In this document: piece by piece, positions 1-5,005 of the stretch
Layout of the letters: every line of letters begins with the position of its first letter
How positions within the stretch are numbered: position 1 is the stretch's first letter
NCBI GenBank assembly: GCA_035942915.1
Contig: DASZCR010000092.1
Span: 1 to 10,280 of the forward strand
Origin: DASZCR01 sp035942915
Lineage (GTDB): Bacteria; Acidobacteriota; Blastocatellia; Pyrinomonadales; Pyrinomonadaceae
DNA length: 10,280 nucleotides
Reading direction: 5' to 3'
Notes under the pieces: generated by a model
Told to the model about the DNA's origin: nothing
Databases searched by the model: none
The model's input: the letters and a program-made list of their open reading frames with translations, nothing else
Translations under genes and position numbers: made by a program

Positions 1-32
1 CCCCCCTTCTGGTTTGACGTTTATTCAGAATG

Positions 33-974
33 TTACTTGACGGCCTGCGCGTCGGCGGCCGCGCGTTCAAGGTCTGCGACGGCATCCGAAGGCTTCCACT
101 CATTGCCGCGATAGACTTTGAAGACGCGTCCGTCAGCGCCGACAACGATAGTGCGCAGCGAGTGGACAATTTTATCGTCGGCTGCGTTGTAGGTGAGACC
201 GAAGAAGTTCGCCATCCGTCGAATCTCTTCCGGGTCGCCGGTGGCAAACTCCCAACGCGCGAAATTCTCTTTCGAGTAGTTCTCCGTGTGCGCCGCACCG
301 TAGCTGCGCAGGACTTTGGGCGTGTCGTGCGCCGGGTCTATCGTCACGCTGAGCAGGCGTGCGCCGTCGCGCAGCGTCGGCACTTTTTCCAACTCGCGAT
401 TGACCCCCGCGAAATTTGAACTCATCAACGGACAGAACTTCTCATCCGGGCAGCGCGTGTAGATGAAAGTCAGAAGGAGCGGGCGTCCGCGATACTGTGC
501 CAGATGACGCGGCTCGCCATCCTGATTGACGAGTTTGAAATCCGGAACCTCGTCGCCTGCCTGCGGTTCACGCGCACCGCCCGCCGCAACGCTTGCCAGA
601 GGCTGACCTCCCGGCATGACCTTTGTGATGACAGGGTTTTCCAGCCAGAAGCCGCCGTCGCCGACGACGAGCGCGGCCTGTATCTGGTCGCCCGGCGCAA
701 CGACGCGCAACGCGTCCGCGTCCTTGAGCGCAAACGACATCGTCATCGCTTCCATCAACCCGGCGACCGCTTCGTGCTCAACCTCGACCTCTCCGCCCGC
801 CTGGTTGACCGAGACGACCTTGCCACGCAACTCGTAGCGCTTCTGCGCGCCGCTCTCAGGCGCCCGCGCGCAGGAGGCGACGAGGAGACAGACCGCGAGC
901 AGCAGCAGTCGCCGCGCGTTCAGGAAGAGCCACAGAGACGCGGCTCGCAGACGTGAGTCGAAAGGAAAGCCCAT
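33..974 (-). CDS. SCO1/SenC-family copper chaperone lipoprotein with N-terminal CusF-like copper domain
   Basis: A 313-residue protein read from the ATG at 974. Residues 1-35 are a basic/hydrophobic signal ending in the lipobox VASC, so Cys35 is probably lipidated and the protein membrane-anchored outside the cytoplasm. Residues about 45-118 resemble CusF-like copper-binding domains, with H67 and the AMTMSF motif (M77, M79). The usual Trp position appears to be missing. Residues about 140-305 are a thioredoxin-fold SCO domain: TRCPDEKFCP (C175, C181), VTIDPAHDTP, and the conserved His271 in VHSLRT. SCO proteins deliver copper to the CuA site of cytochrome oxidase or act as thiol reductases; here the fused domain may pass copper to the SCO site (inference). 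The cysteines are spaced CX5C rather than the classical CX3C. A TTG in frame at 1025 would add 17 residues. I prefer 974 because the signal peptide then sits at the usual place and the longer start overlaps an inverted repeat. No oxidase gene is in view. Confidence 0.88.
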   Translation of the reverse strand: MGFPFDSRLRAASLWLFLNARRLLLLAVCLLVASCARAPESGAQKRYELRGKVVSVNQAGGEVEVEHEAVAGLMEAMTMSFALKDADALRVVAPGDQIQAALVVGDGGFWLENPVITKVMPGGQPLASVAAGGAREPQAGDEVPDFKLVNQDGEPRHLAQYRGRPLLLTFIYTRCPDEKFCPLMSSNFAGVNRELEKVPTLRDGARLLSVTIDPAHDTPKVLRSYGAAHTENYSKENFARWEFATGDPEEIRRMANFFGLTYNAADDKIVHSLRTIVVGADGRVFKVYRGNEWKPSDAVADLERAAADAQAVK

Positions 975-1013
975 GCGAGGGATTTTCCGCCAAACGGGTC
1001 TGCGCGCGCAACT

Positions 1014-1035
1014 TTCGCCAATCAAAAATGGCGAA
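1014..1035. promoter_or_regulatory. Inverted repeat upstream of the SCO gene
   Basis: A perfect 7-bp inverted repeat, TTCGCCA and TGGCGAA, separated by the 8-nt AT-rich spacer ATCAAAAA. It lies 40 nt upstream of the preferred ATG of the SCO gene. It could be a repressor or metal-regulator operator, or a hairpin in the 5' leader of the minus-strand transcript. No known regulator consensus is recognised, so the role is unassigned. Confidence 0.4.
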
Positions 1036-1110
1036 TGGACGATGGCTACCCTAGCCGCAATCGGGCAGGTGTGTGCGCCGCGCCGAATCCCGCCCAGCGT
1101 TTGCAGCCGG

Positions 1111-1136
1111 AAAAATGGCGGAAAACGCTGAAAAAA
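1111..1136. other. Phased A-tracts, probable curved DNA or UP element
   Basis: Three A-runs at 1111-1115, 1122-1125 and 1131-1136 have centres 10-10.5 bp apart, matching the helical repeat. Such phasing is known to bend DNA, and A-runs at this distance upstream of a -35 box act as UP elements for the RNA polymerase alpha subunit. The last tract ends 4 nt before the TTGCAT box at 1141. Apart from short T-runs, A-runs of this length are scarce in this GC-rich window. Confidence 0.45.
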
Positions 1137-1140
1137 TTGG

Positions 1141-1170
1141 TTGCATTCGGCGCGGAAGTGAATGTAGGAT
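1141..1170 (+). promoter_or_regulatory. Sigma-70-like promoter candidate with no obvious downstream gene
   Basis: TTGCAT (1141-1146), an 18-nt spacer, then TAGGAT (1165-1170), preceded upstream by phased A-tracts. Transcription would start near 1177 and run rightward into a gene-free region, toward the 3' end of the convergent small secreted-protein gene. The ATG at 1169 overlaps the -10 box, so it cannot be the start codon of this transcript. An uncharacterised small RNA is one possibility; a chance match is another. Confidence 0.35.
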
Positions 1171-1422
1171 GCCCTCTGTCGAGCTTATTACCCGGCACGG
1201 CTTGACCGACTCAAAGAGCTTTCTCAAGTGGCGGCCACGGCGCACACTACCCCGTCGCCGCCCCCCAGGCCGAACCGGGCCGCAGCCTCATCGTTCTCTG
1301 GACGCCTTTTTGTAGTGAGCCCGATGGCATGGCCGGACAGGTCAGCCGAGGGGGAGACGCCCGGCACTTCGCGTGCGGAATGATGCGCAGAGGCATTCAC
1401 TCCGCCGCGAGGCTGTGACATG

Positions 1423-1671
1423 CTAGAGCACGCTCAATAACGTCTGCATGATGTTTGACTGAATCGTGAGCCACTCGTCGAACGATAAAGTATCTTCGAC
1501 AGTGATTTCGCCAGCCACTACCTCATCCGTTTCTTCGGTGATGACCATCGAGGGCCCGCTCGGTGGAGGTGGGTCCGGCGCGACCCCGGTGCTCATCACG
1601 CCCGCATGGGCGGAAATGGCAAATGTTGCCACTAGACAAGTTATGGCGCAAAGCCGCCTCAGTTCCAGCAT
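1423..1671 (-). CDS. Small secreted acidic protein of unknown function
   Basis: An 82-residue protein whose family I do not recognise. The ATG at 1671 is chosen because AGGAG sits 7 nt upstream and the protein then opens directly with a signal peptide: LRR, a hydrophobic stretch to about residue 20, and an AHA site predicting cleavage after Ala23. The mature 59 residues contain ten Asp/Glu and no Lys, Arg or His. They start Gly-Val-Met-Ser-Thr, pass a DPPPPSGP linker (33-40) and end in a hydrophobic, possibly amphipathic helix from Trp67 to Leu82 (WLTIQSNIMQTLLSVL). The frame is open up to 1755, but the added 28 residues would precede the RBS and signal peptide, so they are unlikely to be translated. 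It has its own extended -10 promoter and is divergent from the TPR/sigma-54 activator, which suggests but does not prove that the activator controls or senses it. Export follows from the signal; the role is unknown. Confidence 0.7.
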   Translation of the reverse strand: MLELRRLCAITCLVATFAISAHAGVMSTGVAPDPPPPSGPSMVITEETDEVVAGEITVEDTLSFDEWLTIQSNIMQTLLSVL

Positions 1672-1750
1672 CGTTTTTCTCCTGTGTCGTGATTTATGGC
1701 CGGCGGTGACACATCGCGCAGTGCCGACCGAAGCGTCGTTGAATGAGCAC

Positions 1751-1759
1751 ATCATAGCA
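1751..1759 (-). promoter_or_regulatory. Extended -10 promoter for the small secreted-protein gene
   Basis: On the minus strand the sequence reads TGCTATGAT, an extended -10 (TGn plus TATGAT) needing little -35 help; no good -35 box is seen. Transcription would start near 1744, giving a leader of about 73 nt before the ATG at 1671. It favours the short start of the secreted-protein gene, because much of the longer frame would lie at or upstream of the transcription start. Confidence 0.45.
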
Positions 1760-1764
1760 TCTTT

Positions 1765-1780
1765 GGGAAGAAAAATCGCA
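1765..1780 (+). promoter_or_regulatory. Weak sigma-54-like -24/-12 element upstream of the activator
   Basis: GG at 1766-1767 and GC at 1778-1779 have the exact 10-nt spacing of sigma-54 promoters (GG-N10-GC), followed by A. The rest of the -24 box matches TGGCAC poorly (GGGAAG). A start about 12 nt beyond -12 would give a leader near 35 nt for the activator at 1825. If real, it would imply self-activation. GG-N10-GC occurs often by chance in GC-rich DNA, although this stretch is AT-rich. Confidence 0.25.
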
Positions 1781-1782
1781 CC

Positions 1783-1803
1783 GTTACAAGATTTCTTGCT
1801 AAC
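1783..1803. promoter_or_regulatory. Imperfect 21-nt palindrome just upstream of the activator gene
   Basis: GTTA-CAAGA-TT-TCTTG-C-TAAC: nine matching bases per arm with a single unpaired C at 1799. It lies 21 nt before the ATG at 1825, in the divergent control region. It could be an operator for a dimeric DNA-binding protein, plausibly the activator itself, or a leader hairpin. The target protein is not identifiable from sequence. Confidence 0.4.
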
Positions 1804-1824
1804 TCTCAGAAAGGCAATTCTAAC

Positions 1825-4143
1825 ATGAACTTAGCCCTTCAACTGCTACGTAGTCTGGACGATCCGACCCTCGACCATGCCGGGCGTGCCGCGCTTCGTT
1901 GCGCTCTGGCGCGCGAGTTGACCGAGGCGGGAAGCTACGAAGCCGCCCGCAGCGCCTTGGGCGAGTTGTGGCAGCGCGTCGGTGAAGCGCCCCGGCTCGA
2001 CGGCCTCGACCGCGCGATGGCGGCCGAAGTGCTGCTGCGCGCCGGCACGCTGTCGGGCTGGATTGGCAGCGCGCGGCAGGTCGGTGGGGCGCAGGAAGAG
2101 GCTAAGAATCTCATCAGCCGGGGGCTCGAAATCTTTCAATCGCTTGGCGCGCAAGACAAAGTGGCCGAAGCCGAGATTGAGCTTGCGTGGTGCTATTTCC
2201 GCGAGGGCGCGATAGACGAAGCGCGCATCATGCTGCGCGACGCGCGCGACCGTCTCGGCGAAGACAACATCGTGCTCCGTGCATCGGCCATGCAGCGCCT
2301 GGCCGAGATTGAACGCGTGGCGACAAGACCGAACGACGCGCTCGACATCCTGAACGAAATGCGCGCGCTCGTCGAGGCCACCGAGAACCACGCGCTCAAA
2401 GGGCGATTCTACAACACTCTGGCGCACACGCTCGACGATTTGAGCATTGCCGAGAACCGTCAGGATTATACCGACCGCGCGCTCATCGAGTCGGCGGCCG
2501 CCAGTTATCACTTCGAGCAGGCGGGACATACGCCGCACTACGCGCGCGTCGAAAACAACCTCGGATTTCTCCTCTACCGCCTCGGTCGTTACACAGACGC
2601 GCACGAGCACCTCGACCGCGCACGCTCTCTGTTCGTGAGTCTGAAGGACTTCGGGAGTGTCGGTCAGGTGGACGACACGCGCGCGCGCGTGCTGCTGGCG
2701 CAGGGACGCAATGCAGACGCCGAGCGCGTCGTACGCGGTGCGGTCAACTCTCTGAGGAAGGGCGGCGAGCAGGCTTTGCTGGCCGAAGCTCTGACGACAT
2801 ACGGCGTCGCTTTGGCTCGTCTCGGACGCGTCGAGCAGGCGCGCGCGGTGCTCAGAGAGGCTGTCGAGGTGGCCGAGTCGGCAGGTGACAGAGAAGGCGC
2901 GGGTCGCGCCGCGCTGACGCTCATCGAGGAACGTGGGCTGCGTCTGCGTCGCAACGAACTCGTCGAACTCTATCAACGCGCAGACACTTTGCTGGCAGGC
3001 TCGCAACATGTCGGAACGCTGGCGAGGCTGCGCGCATGTGCGCGTCGGCTGCTCAGTCCGGACACGGCCTCGAACTACATAGAGACGGATGCGCCGCTCT
3101 TCCTCTACGGTTCGGAGCAGACGGCAGACCTCGTCCACTATGCAGAGTGCGTAGCGAAGACCTTGCGCCCCGTCCTTGTGACGGGCGAGACGGGAACGGG
3201 CAAAGAGGTTTTGGCGCGGCTGATACATCATGATAGCCAGCGTACCGGCGCTTTCGTCGCCGTCAATTGCGCGGCCATCTGCGATACGCTCTTCGAGTCG
3301 CAACTGTTCGGACACAAGAAGGGAAGTTTCACAGACGCGCTCGAAGACTACGGGGGCGCGGTGTGCGAGGCGAAGGGCGGGACGCTGTTTCTCGACGAGG
3401 TTGGCGAATTGAGCGAGGCCAATCAGGCGAAACTCCTGCGACTGATTGACGGCGGCGAAGTCTATGCCGTCGGCTCGCCAGTGCCTGAACAGGTTGACGT
3501 GCGTATCGTCGCCGCCACGAACCGCGACCTCAAACGCGAGGTCGAGGCCGGACGTTTCCGCGCAGACCTCTTCTATCGTCTGAGCGCGTTTCTCATCGAG
3601 ATACCGCCGCTCAGAGAACGCCCTGAAGACATCTCCGTCCTCGCGCGCCACTTCATCGAGGAGGCTTCGCGCAGGCACGCCAAGCGTTTGACCTTTACGC
3701 CCGAAAGCATCGAAGCGCTGCGCAGTCTGCGGCTCAAGGGGAACGTGCGCGAGTTGCGCTCGTTGATAGAGCGCAGCTTCCTGTTGGCCGCAGACGGCAC
3801 GGAGGTGACTCAGGAGCAGGTCGAGACGCTCGCGCTCCGGCAGACGCAGAAGGCAGGGTTGACCGACGCGTGGGCGAGTTGTTCGCTGGACGAAGAGGTG
3901 CGCCTCTTTGAAGGAAAACTCATCAGGCGTGCGCTCGACGCGGCTCACGGTCAGTTGACGGCCGCCGCGCGTCTGCTCGGCATCACGCATCAGGGGTTGT
4001 CATTCATCCTCAATGGTCGGCAGAAAGAGTTGCTCAAGGTGAGGCAGCCCGTCAGACGCCGCCGGGGCAGCATCATTCGCGCCGACAGAACTCATGCGAG
4101 GACGAGGGCGATACGCAAGAGCGTGGCCGATTCTGAAAGATGA
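1825..4143 (+). CDS. Sigma-54-dependent transcriptional activator with N-terminal TPR sensor
   Basis: A 772-residue bacterial enhancer-binding protein. Residues about 20-370 form a helical array of roughly six or seven tetratricopeptide repeats (clear units near 112-146, 236-272, 276-310 and 315-353). There is no receiver, GAF, PAS or ACT domain. Residues about 425-655 are the AAA+ sigma-54-interaction domain: Walker A GETGTGKE (454-461), the sigma-54-contact loop written GSFTDA (500-505) instead of GAFTGA, Walker B LFLDEVGE with D524/E525, FRADLFYRL with the likely arginine finger region, and LKGNVREL (sensor II). Residues about 705-735 are a Fis-type HTH (AAARLLGITHQGLSFIL), followed by a strongly basic tail (738-772). 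It should remodel sigma-54 RNA polymerase using ATP after binding an enhancer. Phe and Thr of the contact loop are kept, so activity is plausible. It is divergent from a small secreted-protein gene. A weak AAAGG ribosome site precedes the ATG. The activating signal is unknown; TPRs usually bind proteins or peptides. Confidence 0.92.
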   Translation: MNLALQLLRSLDDPTLDHAGRAALRCALARELTEAGSYEAARSALGELWQRVGEAPRLDGLDRAMAAEVLLRAGTLSGWIGSARQVGGAQEEAKNLISRGLEIFQSLGAQDKVAEAEIELAWCYFREGAIDEARIMLRDARDRLGEDNIVLRASAMQRLAEIERVATRPNDALDILNEMRALVEATENHALKGRFYNTLAHTLDDLSIAENRQDYTDRALIESAAASYHFEQAGHTPHYARVENNLGFLLYRLGRYTDAHEHLDRARSLFVSLKDFGSVGQVDDTRARVLLAQGRNADAERVVRGAVNSLRKGGEQALLAEALTTYGVALARLGRVEQARAVLREAVEVAESAGDREGAGRAALTLIEERGLRLRRNELVELYQRADTLLAGSQHVGTLARLRACARRLLSPDTASNYIETDAPLFLYGSEQTADLVHYAECVAKTLRPVLVTGETGTGKEVLARLIHHDSQRTGAFVAVNCAAICDTLFESQLFGHKKGSFTDALEDYGGAVCEAKGGTLFLDEVGELSEANQAKLLRLIDGGEVYAVGSPVPEQVDVRIVAATNRDLKREVEAGRFRADLFYRLSAFLIEIPPLRERPEDISVLARHFIEEASRRHAKRLTFTPESIEALRSLRLKGNVRELRSLIERSFLLAADGTEVTQEQVETLALRQTQKAGLTDAWASCSLDEEVRLFEGKLIRRALDAAHGQLTAAARLLGITHQGLSFILNGRQKELLKVRQPVRRRRGSIIRADRTHARTRAIRKSVADSER

Positions 4144-4146
4144 GAG

Positions 4147-4184
4147 GCGCGCTCCTGACCGTTCTCCGGCCGGACTGAGCGCGC
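4147..4184 (+). terminator. GC-rich hairpin just after the activator gene
   Basis: A perfect 8-bp inverted repeat, GCGCGCTC (4147-4154) and GAGCGCGC (4177-4184), with a 22-nt loop containing CCGGCCGG, beginning 4 nt after the TGA stop. The position suits a transcript 3' end, but no T-run follows, so it is not a classical intrinsic terminator. Confidence 0.3.
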
Positions 4185-4329
4185 GGCGGCTCGCGGTCGG
4201 AGCGTGACGGCGCAAAAATATACAGTTCGCAAAGAACCTTGCGGCGCACCGTAAACCTTGTGCGCAGTAGTGTTTCCGCGTTCCGCGCGATTCTTGCCAG
4301 TGTAAATAATTCAAAACTCGCCGACGCCC

Positions 4330-4351
4330 GAACGACCGTCACTGGCCGTTC
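4330..4351 (+). terminator. Hairpin with one mismatch in the activator-receiver gap
   Basis: GAACGACC (4330-4337) and GGCCGTTC (4344-4351) pair at seven of eight positions around a 6-nt loop, followed by the pyrimidine-rich TTGTCGTCCTCTCC. It might end read-through from the activator gene, but the T-run is poor and the call is tentative. Confidence 0.2.
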
Positions 4352-4549
4352 TTGTCGTCCTCTCCATCCTCATAATCCGTCAAAAGTCCAAGAGAAACGA
4401 CTGCTCGCGCAGTCTGTTCGCGCGTGCCGTGTGAGAACGTGCGGCGGCGGGGAACGGCTCTTGCAATTCGTGCGGCGAAGGTATCCGTCGGTCTCCCTAA
4501 AGCTCTGACGCGCTGGCGTCTAACTCACGTCCAAGGGAAGCATTTCAGC

Positions 4550-4966
4550 TTGCGCCAGGTAAACATCCTATACGTTGAGGACTACGACCTCGTGCTCTTC
4601 ACGGTCAAGCAGCTCCTCGAACTCGAAGGCTGGCATGTGGATGTCTGCCGCGAGGGGAGCACGGCCTTGCAGTTGTTCGAGTCGGAGGCCGATTACGACC
4701 TGATTGTGCTCGACTACGAACTGCCCGGCGCACGCGGCCTCGACCTGCTGCGCAAGGCGCGCTCGCTGCCCGCTCTGCACGCGACGCCGATAATCATGTT
4801 TACCGCGAGCGAATGTGAGGGCGAGGCGTTGGAGGCCGGGGCGGATGCCTTTCTCAAAAAGCCGGGCGGCATTCGAGAACTGATTCCTACCATTGAACTG
4901 CTGCTCAACGGCCAGAGAAGAACCGAGGAGCCGGTCAATCATTCCACTTTCAAAAGTCTCCGCTGA
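4550..4966 (+). CDS. Single-domain response regulator (CheY-like receiver)
   Basis: 138 residues from a TTG at 4550, preceded by AGGGAAG with 9 nt spacing. From this start the receiver fold begins at once (VNILYVEDYD). All phosphoryl-transfer residues are present: acidic pair E10/D11, phospho-acceptor D55 in LIVLDYELPG, T85 in IIMFTAS, and K104 in FLKKPG. There is no output domain; only an 18-residue polar tail follows the receiver. Such proteins act by protein-protein contact or in phosphorelays, and the partner kinase is not in this window. It lies downstream of the sigma-54 activator on the same strand after about 400 nt, and ends 39 nt before folD. A link with the activator is possible but unsupported, since that activator has no receiver and no kinase is nearby. 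An ATG start at 4424 would add 42 residues with no recognisable domain. Confidence 0.85.
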   Translation: MRQVNILYVEDYDLVLFTVKQLLELEGWHVDVCREGSTALQLFESEADYDLIVLDYELPGARGLDLLRKARSLPALHATPIIMFTASECEGEALEAGADAFLKKPGGIRELIPTIELLLNGQRRTEEPVNHSTFKSLR

Positions 4967-4980
4967 AAATTGCCCAACTG

Positions 4981-4989
4981 TGCTAGGAT
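4981..4989 (+). promoter_or_regulatory. Extended -10 element before folD
   Basis: TGCTAGGAT is an extended -10 (TG-C-TAGGAT) between the receiver gene and folD; a clear -35 box is lacking. Transcription would start near 4996, which makes the ATG at 5006 (leader about 10 nt) a better folD start than the ATG at 4988, which lies inside the -10 box. The same TAGGATGC string occurs in the promoter candidate at 1165. Confidence 0.35.
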
Positions 4990-5005
4990 GCGTCCAAACC
5001 AAAAG

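Larger units (their letters stand above)
1036..1422. other. Gene-free intergenic stretch
   Basis: About 390 nt between the SCO gene and the small secreted-protein gene. Short open frames exist on both strands, but their translations are Arg/Pro-rich, lack a Shine-Dalgarno sequence and look like products of high GC. No tRNA, SRP RNA, RNase P RNA or riboswitch core was recognised. The stretch contains phased A-tracts and a promoter-like pair (listed separately) and a GGCTA-CCC-TAGCC repeat at 1044-1056. What a transcript starting here would encode is not evident. Confidence 0.6.
4144..4549. other. Gene-free intergenic stretch before the response regulator
   Basis: About 400 nt with no convincing gene. 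The frame of the response regulator stays open back to an ATG at 4424, but those 42 residues match no domain and carry no visible ribosome site. AT-rich patches at about 4211-4224 (AAAAATATACA) and 4302-4313 (TGTAAATAATTC) could hold -10 elements; no convincing -35 partner was found. Two GC-rich hairpins are listed separately. Confidence 0.55.

Noticed and set aside
1044..1056. GGCTA-CCC-TAGCC small inverted repeat
   Set aside because: Only 5-bp arms, no match to a recognised copper-regulator operator, and no promoter boxes of good quality next to it.
1073..1315. An 80-codon plus-strand open frame in the gene-free stretch
   Set aside because: No ribosome site, Arg/Pro-rich composition, and a promoter-like pair lies inside it; not supported as coding.
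1672..1755. A 28-residue N-terminal extension of the small secreted protein
   Set aside because: It would bury the signal peptide and the AGGAG ribosome site within the coding region, and the extended -10 predicts transcription starting within or just before it.
1846..3990. A 714-codon open frame on the minus strand opposite the sigma-54 activator
   Set aside because: The plus-strand protein has full domain structure and motifs throughout. The antisense translation is an Arg/Gln/Val-rich string without recognisable domains, a known by-product of high GC at third codon positions.
4424..4549. A 42-residue N-terminal extension of the response regulator
   Set aside because: No domain, no ribosome site at the ATG, Arg-rich composition. 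The receiver begins immediately after a TTG with a proper Shine-Dalgarno.
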